Part shown: one piece after another, positions 40,753 through 54,100 of the stretch
Layout: the number at the start of each line of letters is the position of its first letter
Numbering within the stretch: position 1 is the stretch's first letter
NCBI GenBank assembly: GCA_010279815.1
Contig: QEOQ01000522.1
Location: 322,742-386,741, forward strand
Source of the DNA: Brachionus plicatilis
Taxonomy: Eukaryota; Rotifera; Eurotatoria; Ploima; Brachionidae
Direction: 5' to 3'
DNA: 64,000 nucleotides
Position numbers and translations under genes: made by a program
The notes under the pieces: model-generated
The model's input: the letters and a program-made list of their open reading frames with translations, nothing else
Database searches by the model: none
What the model was told of the DNA's origin: nothing

Positions 40753-43180
40753 TCTCTTTTATCTAAACTGGAGGAAAAATAAAATATTTTTTTTTGAGGG
40801 ATTTAAGTCGAAAAATTGGCCATGAAATTTATTTTAAATAAAAATAAGAAAAAGTTAAAAAAAAAATTTTGTGTTAGATTTTGGATGAAAAAGGGAAAAA
40901 ATTTTCTGGAGGAAATAACGTAAAATTTAGAGTTTAAATATTATGGTTAGAGGATGTAACGCTTGATTGACTAAATGATTAATTTGAGATTAATTGAGCG
41001 CAAATGGAAACCTGTTCGTAGAATATTTATAAATGTAATTGATTAGAGCCCAGTCGTGAATTGAAATAGATAAGATTAGAAGAGATGTGTAGAAGTTGTG
41101 TGATAGGTCAACAAAAGTGAGTATCACGAGAATGACAGTCGGCTCTGAACAAACAGAATAGATTAGAAGCCTTTAATTATCTATTCGATTACCTTTAATT
41201 CAAATGAACGGCTACTAATCAAAGTAATCGATTTCATGAAGTTTTTTCCTGCCTATTTTTTTTTCCTTTTTTTTTTTGTTGACTGATAACTTTGAAGATT
41301 ATATTGTCCTGAATATGGCACGTATTTACACATAACTTTTGTCTTTTTTCTTTATTTTTTTTTTATTTTTTTTATTGATTTTTTGTATTATTACTATCCA
41401 ATTTTGGCGCTCAAATCAATTTGTACATTAGTGATAAGTTTAGTCTGCATTTTGATTTTTTTTTATAAAAATAAATGAAAATTTTTTTTAATTTTTGCGA
41501 ACAATTAAATAATCTACAAATATATTTCATTTTTTTTGACCAAATTAATTACTATAAATTTGTCCGTATATTTGAACAATTACAAAAATTATCACCTTAA
41601 TTTTTTAAAATGCCTTTTAATATATTTTCACTTCTTATCAACATAGAAAATCGTATGTTTATTTAATAAATTAATAATTACAAGAAACTTTTACAATTTT
41701 TTTTAAATAAAATTTTTGAAAAAATTTGAATTTAATACTATAGTAAAAATATAAATATTAATATGATAGGAAAAAATCACTTCAATCAAATCAATTTTAG
41801 TCAAATTAAAAAAAAACTGAAAAAAGATGAAAAATTGAAAAATTTCAGTATAGTTTTAGTGTAATTTTAAAAATAAAATTCTATTCAAAATTTTATTTTG
41901 ATAAAATTCACAAAATCCAAATACTTTATCATTCTTTAAAAATTCCAGTAAACTTTGCTGCTTAATACTGAAATGATTAGACTGAAAATTTGTATGTGAG
42001 ACTTCTGCATTTGCCGAACTTTAAAATAATCAAAAATAAAAGAAAAATCAAAAAATTTTATTTGTAAAATAAAGTATACGGTTCATTGAGATAAGATTAA
42101 TCAAAGGTTTAAAGTATTGGCAATTCCTTAAACCAGAGAAAATAGCAGTATAATGGTAAGGTTAATTTGAAAGCTTCTTTATCCGATATCGACCAATTTT
42201 AAGATAAATAATTAATCATTATTGATAAATTCTAGCCAAGTTTATAAGCAAAAAAACACCTGAATCAAAGAAAACGAAATCAGCCCAAGATGATCAACAA
42301 CAAATTAAAATATCAAAATATAATTTATTATTTTCTTTATTTAATTAATTCTAGTTAACTCTCATTAGATTGTTAATTTTTGTTTTACAAAAAATATCAA
42401 TCAACTAAAAAAGTAATCAATTTCCTGTTTATATTTTTTTAAAATTTTTTTAAATATACACAAAATTTGATAAATTATTAAAAAAATTAGTTGTTTAGAA
42501 AAAAATATGATTCTTGATAAAATAAATTGATAAATTGAATTATTGATTGCTTATTTTTGACTAAATAGATAAAAAATAAGAATTTTTTTAATTGAAAGAT
42601 CGCTTTAATCATAATTATCAATTCATATAAACAAAAAAAAATATTTTTTTAGTTAATTTATTCTTGAGTTAATTATTTGCTCTTGAAATTATTTTAAATT
42701 TTTTAAATATAGACACACAATGTCTTTCTTGAAAAATAAATAATTATTATAAATTTAAGCTGAAGTAATTAATTGACAAATGTGTCAAATGTAACATTTT
42801 GTAAATATTTTTATCAAAAAAATTCTTCCTTAGAGTAAAATTCCATGAATCGTAACAACATTCTTTTTGGAATAATTAATGATTAGTAATAAAAAAAAAG
42901 AAATTTTTTTAGAAATAATTTTCAAGATTAAAAGAGTATTATATTGATCAAATTTTAAATTTTGATCTCGAGGAAGTAAACTTTTAAATATTCTACAATT
43001 TTATTGAGCGAATACACCAACATTTTAGTTAATAAGACGCTATAATTATTAAAACGTTTCAAAACATGTTAAACATTAAATCTATTATTTTTTATTTTTT
43101 TTATCTAAATTATTTACTCTTCTTCAAATTATATCTTTCAATATTATTAACTTTATATTTTATATTATCGTTTTTTGATC
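40753..43180. other. Upstream region of the PPSY gene; AT-rich
   Basis: 40920-41240 is more complex than its surroundings and contains several ATTA/TAAT and GATTA motifs (for example TCTATTCGATTACC). It could be promoter or regulatory sequence for the minus-strand gene. The rest is AT-rich with no gene. Confidence 0.35.
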
Positions 43181-43260
43181 ATTTGGCTGAAAGGAAGGAC
43201 TTGATTCCATTCCAACCTGCCTGGGTATTTCCCAAACTATATTTTTAATAAATAATAAGT
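43181..43260 (+). repeat. LINE/SINE-like 3' tail repeat, copy 1
   Basis: GGCTGAAAGGAAGGACTTGA, then CCATTCCAACCTGCC, then a short hairpin and an A/T-rich tail (AATAAATAA). It shares this layout with copies at 43465, 43603, 49149, 49621, 51094 and 59878. Confidence 0.75.
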
Positions 43261-43464
43261 AAGACACTAAATGAAAAAATGTAAACATATATTAAATTAT
43301 TAATATTATTAATAATTTAAATTATATTATTAATTTTTTAGATATTTATTTTTTAAACCAAAACGAGTTTTATTTAGAAACAAAATTTTGAATTTTTTTT
43401 ATTTTTTTTCAATTTTACTTAGAAAACCTAAATTTATAATTATCTCATTAAAATTTTTATCGTT

Positions 43465-43540
43465 AGGCTGAAAAGAAGGACTAGATCCATTCTACACAGC
43501 CTGAGGGCCTCCCTCAAATTATTTAATTAAAAAAAAAAAA
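43465..43540 (+). repeat. LINE/SINE-like 3' tail repeat, copy 2
   Basis: GGCTGAAAAGAAGGACTAGA, CCATTCTACACAGCCTGAGG, then a CCTCCC/AAATTATT end and a poly-A tail. Confidence 0.7.
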
Positions 43541-43602
43541 GTATACATCATTTTTTTATATAAACTAATTATTATTTTTAAATTTTCCATTTTTATATTA
43601 CA

Positions 43603-43690
43603 TGAGGACTTAAAAGAAGGCGATAAGCCGTTTTGGATAGATCTAAGGGTAAATCCCTAAAATTATTTTATAAAATAAAAAAAAAAATTT
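43603..43690 (+). repeat. LINE/SINE-like 3' tail repeat, copy 3 (diverged)
   Basis: TGAGGACTTAAAAGAAGGCG..., GGGTAAATCCCTAAAATTATT and a TAAAATAAAAAAAA tail. More diverged than copies 1, 2 and 5. Confidence 0.5.
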
Positions 43691-43699
43691 ATTAAATTA

Positions 43700-46640
43700 A
43701 TTTTAGTTAGTTGATTTTATGAGATTTTTAAAGTTATTTTTCATCTAAGAATGGTCATCTTTCATTCCAAATAGCGCATATTAATTTCCATTTAAACATT
43801 GAATTAAAAGCATAAAATTTTCGTAAATTAAATTTTATTTTAGATTTTTATCGGAATTTTTTCGATTTAATTTTTGAGCAGTTCTTCATCTCTACTAATA
43901 AACCCTTTTAAAAATATCCTTAAACAAATATTTAACTTCACTCCACAGGACTTGTTCTTTTACTAGAAACAGTTAAAACAATTAATTGCATCTCTTTTTG
44001 GCTTATTTTTTTAAATACATAAAAAATGTTTTCAACCGCACAATGCACAGAGTAATTGACTTAAATATTAAAATAAAACTGTAATTAAACAAAACAACTA
44101 ATAGCAGATATACAAATAAGAAATTAAAACTGCATGAAAATGGACTTTTAATGCTTAGACACTTGGGAATCCATATGAATAATTAGATGGATTCTTTTTT
44201 CTTCCGTTTAAATTATTTTTACTCAAACAAACATCAGCTCATCTGTTCAATCCATTACAATTTTTGTAAGTTACTGGTATTAAAGATTAATAGATTAAGA
44301 TATTCTGTCTGGATAGATTATCTGGACGAATAAATAATATTAATTTCGTTAGATTAAATTTTTAAAATATTTTAAAAGCAAAATATAAAGATAAAATTAT
44401 CTTAAACTTAAGTAAAATGACAACTTTGTTTAATAATTGACTTTAATCTTTGTTCTGAACGAATGTCATGAGTAATTTGTTTAGTTTTTTGTTGTTCACA
44501 TCCATTTTATGTCAAGCATTAAATTAATTTATCAAAATTAATAAAATTATTAAATGGCAAAATTTAATTGCTAATTTTCTGTTGAACATCACGCTATGTT
44601 TTCAGTTCATTTTTATGCTAAAAACTATCTCTAAAAATATTTTCGATAGAAATGAAAATAAATTATTTTTTAGAAAAGTCTCTTAGACAAAAAAATCTTG
44701 CCAATTTTTTGCACTTGAAATAATCTAATATATATAATTAATCTTACACATAAAATAAATTTACTAAAATTTAAAATTTAAAAATTATCAAAATAAGCTT
44801 TTTAGCTATTAAAATTTTTAGTCTAAAAATTAAAAAAAAAAAAAAAACAGATTAAAATGATACTTTCTAGCTTTTAAAAATCTTTTTGGCCATTTAATTA
44901 CAAATTTATACATATGAAAAAGTATAAAATCCTCACTAATCAACTAGAGAACATATTCATCTTATTCTAAGATAAAATTCACCACGAGCAAAAAATTTTC
45001 GTCTAGATTTTCTTTAAGTACTTAACTTTTTTCATCAACTGCACTTTTTGGCAATCAGTTTCAAAGTCTAAATTTGGTTGTTCTAAGACTTTAATATCTA
45101 TTCAATACTTTAATTTTTCGAATTGAATATTTTTTAATTCTTTTTGCATCAGAAGACCCCCTAATAGACTAAATATTTTCAAATTTTTTTTCCATCTAAA
45201 GGTGATAGTAAAAAATATTAAAATAAAAGAAAATTGTCTTAATTAATTTTTCAAAGTTATAAATGTTATATTGGTTAATGTTATTACTAAATTTTTTCTT
45301 AGCATTTCCAACTTTTCCAATTTGACTTTTTTTTATCATTAGCCTTCATGATTGCAATTTAATTTAAAAATTAATATTTTCGATACTGGAAATAATTGAT
45401 CACTAAAAGTACGTACCGGTATTGAAGAAAAAGACTCGGTCTCTTTGATGTTTAATATGATCAATATGACTTAATTTAACCATCATTTAAATTTCAAAAT
45501 ATTTTATTAATAATACACACTATTTTTGTTAAAATTGTTGTTTTCAAAACTAATTTCTTCATTCCACTTTATAATCTCTCTTCTCCCTTCCTATTTATAA
45601 AATTATTTATTTGTTTATGTGAACCGAGATCAAGTTCTTTTAGGCTCACTATTTAAGTTAAATAGAAATCTTTTTTTAATAAATAGAAATAATTTTTTTT
45701 TAAATAGAAATAATCTTTTTTTAACAAATTTATGCAACAAATAAACAAAAAAATTCTTTCCTAAAAAATTTATTTTTAAATTAATTTCTTTATATAAAAA
45801 AACTATTTGTATAATAAAAAATAAATGTATTTAATTTGTTATATTTTTTATGTAAAAGACTTATTTAACTATTTAGAAAAAAATTTCTTTTTAATAAAAA
45901 AATTTTAGCTATTTAAGTTAAATGTTATTTCGTTCTTTTAGATTACAAAAATACAAAATTAAAATAAAAAGTAAAAATAAAGTAAAATAACTCTTTAAAA
46001 AAATGTAAAACAGGAAGATAAATTAAATAAATTCAAATGAGCAATGACAGGTGATGCATGTTTTAGTATTGAACTTTTCAGTTTACATTTAAATTTATGG
46101 TTACTCCAAAATAAATCGCACCAAAGAATTGCAAAGTTTTGTAATTTTTTGATTCCGTTTTATTCTGGAAAAAATATTAACTAAATTTAGCCTTGAATTA
46201 CAACTTTCTTTAATTTCATCTATTATTGAATTAAAACTTCAATTTAAAGAATCATGATCCTCCAAGACATTTTAAATTTTATTTTATTGAAAATAAAATA
46301 GATGACTTAGATTTACGATTAAAAAAAAAAGCTATTTTAATTAACTTATTTTTGAAACCGAAAACTTATCTTACTAATAATTTCGTTCCTAATTTACAAA
46401 ATTTATTTAAAAAAAATATTTTTATAAATTTTAAGCTTTATTGTAATTCTTCACTCATTTTTTCTCTCAAATATCTTAAAATTTATTTATTTTATTTCAG
46501 CTTATAGAAGATACATAGGTCTATGAAACGATTCGTCTTTTTGTTCATTCACAAGATTTAATTTAGTGTTATAGTTCTCTAAATAACTACATCATCTTCT
46601 CACTTAAAGAACAGTTTATTTTGATTTAAAATATTACATA
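43700..46640. other. AT-rich gene-free stretch
   Basis: No gene, RNA gene or bounded repeat could be supported. Around 45660-45720 there are short tandem variants of AATAGAAATAATTTTTTTT. Confidence 0.45.
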
Positions 46641-46645
46641 TACAT

Positions 46646-46839
46646 ATATCAGAGCTGTTTAAAAGTCCCAATTAAAAGTCCAAGTCCGGAATTATTTTTT
46701 AATTTGCTAGATCAGGCTTCATATCAAAAAATTTATATACTCTTGGGTTGTCTAATGCAATAGATTTGCCATATATAAGAATTTTCTTGCAATTTTAGCA
46801 TAAATTTCTTCTATAGTATTCAAAATTTTTAAGCCTGGA
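46646..46839. mobile_element. Probable hAT MITE end running into the gap
   Basis: AGAGCTGTTTAAAAGTCC followed by a repeat AAAAGTCCAAGTCC resembles hAT nonautonomous termini (CAGAG start with subterminal AAGTCC steps). The other end would lie in or beyond the N run. Similar AAGTCCAAGTC steps recur at 48993-49030 and 50058-50075. Confidence 0.4.
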
Positions 46840-47295
46840 NNNNNNNNNNNNNNNNNNNNNNNNNNNNNNNNNNNNNNNNNNNNNNNNNNNNNNNNNNNNN
46901 NNNNNNNNNNNNNNNNNNNNNNNNNNNNNNNNNNNNNNNNNNNNNNNNNNNNNNNNNNNNNNNNNNNNNNNNNNNNNNNNNNNNNNNNNNNNNNNNNNNN
47001 NNNNNNNNNNNNNNNNNNNNNNNNNNNNNNNNNNNNNNNNNNNNNNNNNNNNNNNNNNNNNNNNNNNNNNNNNNNNNNNNNNNNNNNNNNNNNNNNNNNN
47101 NNNNNNNNNNNNNNNNNNNNNNNNNNNNNNNNNNNNNNNNNNNNNNNNNNNNNNNNNNNNNNNNNNNNNNNNNNNNNNNNNNNNNNNNNNNNNNNNNNNN
47201 NNNNNNNNNNNNNNNNNNNNNNNNNNNNNNNNNNNNNNNNNNNNNNNNNNNNNNNNNNNNNNNNNNNNNNNNNNNNNNNNNNNNNNNNNNNNNNN
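46840..47295. other. Assembly gap (Ns)
   Basis: A run of 456 N. Any ORF reported across it is meaningless. Confidence 1.
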
Positions 47296-49140
47296 AAACA
47301 GATAAAAAGTGATTCAATTAAAGCTAAGTTTATCGATTGGAGTTGAAAAACTTATCAAATATGATATACATGTTTAGTTTATTATATAAAAGCATGTTGA
47401 AATTGTAGCACATGTCTTATTACTTATTGTTCTTTTGTTCCATTTTTTTCCTATCTTTTTCTTTATATATTGTATTTTTCTTTAGGCTATAAGTGGCCAA
47501 AAACTTAACTAAATAAAATATTTACTAAGAAGAATTTCTTTTATTTATTTTAAATGTTTAAAGTATAAACCGGTTAGTACCGAATAAGTATGTTTACAAC
47601 ATTATAATCGAAATTTACACCAAGAAACCTTGGCGTCTTTTAATTCTATTTCCATAGATTCTTAGGTTTAGATCAGCATTTTCCTTATTATATTTAGAAA
47701 AGACCATTGAACAAGACTTTCAGCTGATATCCTCATTTTCATGCTTGTGCATCATTTATCTCTTTTAATTGACCTTAAGAGAATTTGAGAAAAAGCTTTG
47801 CTGGTCTAAATTTAAAAATAAACAATTAGAAAAAAAAAAGTTAAATTAACTGATCTTTCATAAAACGCCAATCACCATTAGTAACTTTAAAATTTGAAGA
47901 TCTTTTCTGATCAAAAGTTGAGACTGATAGTCCTAGAAAAAATCTGTCTGCTCGTGCTATTGGCTATGCTGGACTAGCGATATTGATCACAGTTTTGAAT
48001 TTGTTGATTCGAATGTTTGTGTTCGTGGCATTGATTGATTAGTGTAGGCTTTCATAAAAGAGATAAACATAGCATAGCAAATGTGTTTATGAACAAGCCG
48101 AATTTCATAGTTCAGTGATTAAATACTAATAGCCTTATCATTGGAATGCGCGCTGAACACAAAATTAGCACGAAAGCGCCACAACTGTTTCGCATGGAAT
48201 TTTTCATCAGCATGCTCGAAATGATAGAAGTGTGTAACATAAGCTCTGACAGTGAATTGAGCTCGCAGCTAAGCGAAATGTTGAGCACAATGAGTGGCGA
48301 GCTTTAATCCGGTTTTGATTAACAACAAAAAAATTTTTTCTGTACTTCCTTGAATGATGAAAATCTTGAAACTCAATGCTTATCTTGAAACTTATAATTA
48401 TGCTCGAAATGGTTTTTTTTTTTTTTAATTTATCGAATGACACTACTCGTATTGATTATCGATTAATTAAAAAAACCAATATTCAACACTTAAACAAAAC
48501 AAACTTTTGCCAACTCTCTTGATAGTTTTTTATTTATTTATTTATTTTTGTTGTTTCACTCAGTGATAAGTTGGCAAATGAGATGACAGATGCTCTCTTA
48601 GATTTTTTGTTTTATATTCAAATTAATTAATTTATTCTAGAGACGTTTTTGTTTTGTTTTATTTTATTCTTTTTTTTTAGAATCACAATTTTGTTCAACT
48701 TGACACTTGTTAAATTTGTGTTACACAACTAATAAATTGTACGAAATTTGAGTCTATTTTTATTCCATTGAGCCAAGTACTACAAAAAATGAGCTTGAAT
48801 TTGGTTGTTTTTTGTGTTTAAATAAAAAAAATATTCAGTCTTTAAATAGCATTCAAAAAGTGCGATGTTCAAATAAAAATTTTTTTTTTTTAAAGCTTTA
48901 AATATTCATATGGACAATTTAATCGCTGACTTTTTCAAAATAAAATGTGAGTCCAGTGATGATATTGATCGCTAAAAATCAAACTTTTTAAAAGTCACCA
49001 GTCAAGTTCAAGTCAAGAATTGGACTTGTTTAAAAAATATAATTAAAAATAATCATCAAAAAAAATAAAAAATAATTTTCATCTGTTTGTTTTGTAAAAT
49101 TTTCAAAATTTTGTTCACTTTTTTTAATTATCAAAACTGC
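47296..49140. other. Gene-free stretch, moderately complex at 47.6-48.4 kb
   Basis: 47600-48440 is less AT-biased than its flanks but shows no coherent ORF or RNA gene. It could be unique regulatory sequence or an old repeat. Confidence 0.4.
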
Positions 49141-49148
49141 TTAACACG

Positions 49149-49230
49149 AGGCTGAAAGGGAGGTTAATTACCATTCCAAACTGCCCGAGGTCTTCCTCTA
49201 ACTATTGCTTATAAAAAAAAAATAAATAGA
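49149..49230 (+). repeat. LINE/SINE-like 3' tail repeat, copy 4
   Basis: GGCTGAAAGGGAGGTTAATT, CCATTCCAAACTGCCCGAGG, then CTTCCTCTAA and an A-rich tail ending AATAAATA. Confidence 0.75.
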
Positions 49231-49620
49231 ATTAATAAATTATAAGTCGTAAATTTTTTTATTCAAGAAAAAATAAAATTATTACCCAAGCATCACGTTA
49301 CATCTCGCCCATGTTAATTTTTCCCCCCTTTAGATGCGTGCATTTAAAATGCAGATTTTTGGTGTTTAACGCCGCGTTAAAACCCTTAAAATCGAATTTA
49401 GATGCGACATCAATAAAACATGTTAGTCATTAACTTACTTAAAAAATTTCTTTTTTTTCTTACTTAAATTTTACATAATAAGTTTTTAACTCCTTTTATG
49501 TAATTTTGATTTTTTTTTAACATTAAAAGGAAAATTTAAAAACAAAACAAACTAATTTAACTTTTTTGAAAAAAATTTTATTATTTTTTTTTGCATTATG
49601 TGGAATCAAAAACTGATCAT

Positions 49621-49697
49621 GTGGCTGAAAGGAAGGACTAAGTTTCCATTCCAACCGACCAAGGCTTCGCCTAAATTATTTTTTAAATAAATAAATT
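49621..49697 (+). repeat. LINE/SINE-like 3' tail repeat, copy 5
   Basis: GGCTGAAAGGAAGGACTAAG, CCATTCCAACCGACCAAGG, TTCGCCTAAATTATTTTT and an AAATAAATAAATT tail. The closest match to copy 1. Confidence 0.8.
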
Positions 49698-50480
49698 AAC
49701 TTATTTTTGAAATTCAAATTTAGATGCCGGGTTAAAAATTGAAAAAAAAATTAATTCATAAATGATTAAAAATTGTTTTTTTTTATTTAAAAAACATTTT
49801 CTAGTTTTAAGTGCGGGGCTAATATTTAGATTTTAAAGTAAAAATTTGAGGAAAAGATTGTAAAAAAAAATTGAAATTAAAAATTTGGATAGTAAAAAAA
49901 TTAAAATGATAGAAAGCTAAAATCTTCTATTTTAAAAGTATACAAATTAAGTTCTTCTTTTTGATTTTTTGGCTTTTTCTTCCAAAGCTTTTGTATTTGG
50001 ACTATTTGGCGGACGATCTCTTCTTTTTGGTAATTGTGGGTCTTATTTAAAAAAAATTTCAAGTCCAAGTCACACTTTGACTTTGTTAGATTTTTATACA
50101 AGTCTGTCAAAAATTTGTGTAAAGAAAACTAGAAAATTTTTTTTTAAGCGTCAATCGTCCAGTTCAAAAATTAAATATTTTCATTTTTATTTATTTATTG
50201 ATTAAATTAACGACAATTCTGGCGATGTATAAGATAAAATAAAAAATTTAATTATTTGTTTTGTTTTTTACCACATTTACTTAGTCAAAGTCAAGTCACT
50301 CAAGAATGACTTAGATTTTTACTCAATTATAACTTTTCCTTCATCATACCTGATTCCATATCTGATCAGCTTATAAATTTCTAGATCATAAGTAATTATA
50401 AAATTTTTAATTTAATTTAAAAATTTGTATTAAATCGCCCCTTCTTCTTCCGTATCTAGATACTTAGTTATTTTATTTAA
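49698..50480. other. AT-rich stretch, no gene supported
   Basis: Overlapping short ORFs on both strands reflect low stop density only. AAGTCCAAGTCACAC (50058) and AGTCAAAGTCAAGTCACTC (50283) are degenerate repeats related to those at ~49000. Confidence 0.4.
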
Positions 50481-50745
50481 GCGACCTGTCTCCGTATTTC
50501 GTAGTGTCCAAAAAAAGGAAACAAACAGAACCAAATAAACAAAATAACACAACAAGTTAAAAATGAAATTATTTTTAATAGTAAAAATAGAAATTATGTA
50601 ATTTTTTTTAAGAATTCAAGACAAAAAATAATTTTCTTAATTTTTATTTAAAGAATTTTTCTTATTATTTATATTTTTATATTTATTTTTTTTGTCATAG
50701 CCAAATCTGTCGTAATTTTTGAAATAAATAATTAATAATAATTAA
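50481..50745 (+). repeat. Dispersed ~250-bp repeat, copy 1
   Basis: GACCTGTCTCCGTATTTCG, then AACACAACAAGTTAAAAATG and AATAGAAATTATGTAA, ending near TCTGTCGTAATTTTTG. Matches 58754-58990 along its length and 62025-62200 in its second half. Confidence 0.8.
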
Positions 50746-51090
50746 TTTATTTAAATAATGATTTAAAGGCCATTGTCCATGGTTAATTGAAAAAAAACTT
50801 TTTTAAAAATTAATAAAAAGACGAGGAAAGATTAGTCTTCTTGAAAATTAAAAATATTTTGATCTACTCTATCATTTGAATTGCCTCTGGACGTATTTGA
50901 TAGACTCAGCAATTGTACATAAAACTTTAGAGGCCAATTTCAAACATTTTCACCTTTTATACTCTCTGAACTATGTATATTTTGAATTATTTTTACTATT
51001 TATTTATTTATTTTTTTTTTCAATATCAGTTACTTTCAATTTTTAAAGAACTAAAAACTCTATTTTATTTTTACCATTTTTTTTGCAATA
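50746..51090. other. AT-rich spacer
   Basis: No gene or bounded repeat seen. Confidence 0.4.
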
Positions 51091-51093
51091 ATT

Positions 51094-51170
51094 GGGTTTA
51101 AACGAAAGCGTAAGCCATTCGGACGAACCTGGGGATCAGCCCCTAATTATATTTAAAAAAAAAAAAAAAA
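51094..51170 (+). repeat. LINE/SINE-like 3' tail repeat, copy 6 (diverged)
   Basis: GGGTTTAAACGAAAGCGTAAG, CCATTCGGACGAACCTGGGG, CAGCCCCTAATTATATTT and a poly-A tail. Same architecture as copies 1-5 but clearly older or a different subfamily. Confidence 0.55.
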
Positions 51171-54100
51171 TCATTCTTCATACTCAAAATTTTAACAATA
51201 TGGAATCAAATTCGTTGCTCTGTATTGTACTTTTTTCTCTTATCTTTTTAGAAGGATGCATTCCAAACAATAACTCCAAATTCAATAAGAGGTCTTACCA
51301 ATGAGGTTTAAAGAAACTTAAATACATTTGAGTCCAAAAATTTAAATTTTTTTTTCAAAAAAAATCATTCTCAAAATTATATCCGCTCTGTCAGAAAAGT
51401 AAAAAAATCATAATCCTTTTCCAATTTTGTTTGTCAATGACTCTGTACCATGTTTATCAATTGTGTGGTCAAACTGAGGATTTCTATTTCCTATATGCAC
51501 AACTTTACACCCAGCTATGCGTCTAAATCAGTCAGACATTACATGGCATGTAATCGCCCAGCTTGAAACAGCATTTTTATCGCGTTGTAAAGATAAGTTA
51601 TCATTTAAATGGTAATCGCTAACATGATTTTTCATATCAACAACATACTTTAGTTTCATTAATTAAAAACTACTTAAATTTGTTTGTTTATTTTTATTGT
51701 TTGAATAACGTGGAAAAATATTGAAAAATTTAAAAGCAGGTAAAATATCAAAGAAAATTGCTATAATAAAAATAATCTAAAGATACAGGAAAGCTAATAA
51801 AAGCAAAAGATTAAATTAATTATAAAGATAATAATCCTACCTGAATAAACCACTTAGAATTTCTTGATTATTTTGTTTCAGTAATAAACCAAAAAAATTA
51901 AATTATCGCACTATTTTTAACAAAAGAATATCAAGTGACAAAAATAATCATTTTTTTTTTGATTATAAATTTAACAACATTTTAAAATTTTAACTTTATT
52001 ATTTTCTTTTAATAATTTAATTCAATTTCCCATGGGACATTAACTAAATTAAATTGATACATTTTATTTTATTAAATTAATAATCTTAATTTATCCAATG
52101 TCTACATTTTCATATTTTCTAATATTTTTGTTGTAATAAATGAGTAATTTTTAAAAAAACTTCAAATCAAAAATAAATAAAAAATTAGAATTAATTTTTA
52201 ATGATAATTTTAAAATAATTAAAATTTTGTATCCAATTAAGAGTGAAAGTACCGTAAAATATTGAAGGCAATTCTCTATTAGACCTATTTTGTCAATAAA
52301 TAACACATTTTCATTGAGAGTATAAATTTTTTATACTAAAAATTATTTTTTTTACTTTTCAATTTGACGATATAAGAAAATTTTTACAACATAAAGAGAA
52401 AAAATACATTTTTTTCTAAGCATGATCACTTTTTTCGTTCAATATTTGAATAATTAATCAAATATTGAATTAACTTAAACAAAAAAATAAAAAATTTTCT
52501 CTAGTTTCATAATCTAAAATAATAATTTAGAGAAAATAGAAGAGCTAATAATTTTTAAGTTTACTTAAATAAAATATTTCAATAAACATTTTATTCTATT
52601 TTTGAGAATATTTTCTAAATTCTCTCATTAAAGAAAACACATAACATTTTTGATAAAAGTTTAAAAAATAAAATTTTAAAATAAATTCCTATAAATTACA
52701 AGAAATGGAGAAAATGTAATATTAAAATAAATCAAACGAATTTTTAAGACCATTAAAAGATAATTCAACTCAGAAAACATTGAATTTAAATATTAAGAAA
52801 ATAAAAATTTAACCACAATAATTTAATTTTAACATTGTTTTTTTTTAATTAAACTTACTCAAAAAGAAAACAATTGAAAAGAATTAAAGCAAAAACTCTA
52901 AAAAAATATAAAAAATAAATAAGTAAATTTAAAATTTGTTTAAAAAATTTTCATGTAATTTTTTTTCTATTTCTAAAATAATTATTTTAGAAGGAAAATG
53001 AAAAGTTTTATTCCAGCTCTATAAGTGCTATTAATTAATTTTCATTTGCTTCCTTGATTGAAAAACTCAGCCAGAATCTCTACAATGCTAACAGCTTATT
53101 TAGTCTAATAAATTTGATGAATAAAAATTTTCCCAAAACAAAAAATTCTACTAAAATGAGCAATTTAAAACCTAATCTAATTAATTTGCGTCTAGAGACA
53201 CATTTAAACAGCTTACTTGCTGCAGTCAAATTTTTATTATCACTCTAAACTAGAGCTCAAGGAAAAAAGAATTTAAAGAATAATCTTAAAATAGAATTTT
53301 TTCTAATATCAAGCTCAATCGACTGCTTTTTTATTCAAATGGAAATTTAAAACCGAAAAAGAGTAAAAAAATAAAATTTAATAAAAATAAGAGAAGTAAG
53401 TGAATTCTCAAATGATTAAAAAAATTGACAGCTCAGTCTCAATTATTTTAGCATATATAGATAAACCCTAAAAAAGATAGACTGACTGAGATACTTGATT
53501 TTTAATCTCTTATTCAGAAATTATCAGTGTTTTTTTGCTTAATTATTAACATATCAATTTTTAAATTTACCGACACGATCTTAAAAATAGGCCACAATTT
53601 TTAAGTTAATTAAAAATTAAAAAATAGAATTTTCTTCATCAATAGAAAATTGCTAATCACTTCAGTTAATGCTACTTCAATACTAATGCATCAATTCAAT
53701 CAAGATGTATAGCTTCTTAATTTGAATAAATTTTTCTTCTCGAGTGGAAAAAAAGTGTAATAACTTAAGAAAATTTCTATCAAAAATTTTTTTTTCCGGT
53801 TTGAAATTTTCTATTGCAAAATTTGATCAATTAAAATAAAATTGAAGAAAAAATAACTAAACGGTTAATATTTTAGAGTTTGATGAGTAAAAAACATAAA
53901 TTTTAAAATAAAATTTTGAAAAAAAAGTATTCAATTTTTTTAAAAACCTTTGAAAAACTTTTTTTAATTAGAAAAAAATTTAAGCCTATTCAACATTTTT
54001 CTTGAGATTTAATCACATTTTTTATTTATTTAAATTATTTTAGAGAAAAAAATTTGAAATAAATTATTTGATTATAGAAAACTCAAATTATAAAATTTAA

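Noticed and set aside
46829..47317. 162-aa minus-strand ORF
   Set aside because: It consists almost wholly of Ns in an assembly gap.
48207..48443. 78-aa minus-strand ORF as a gene
   Set aside because: Low-complexity start, no recognisable motif, no start context or poly(A) evidence.
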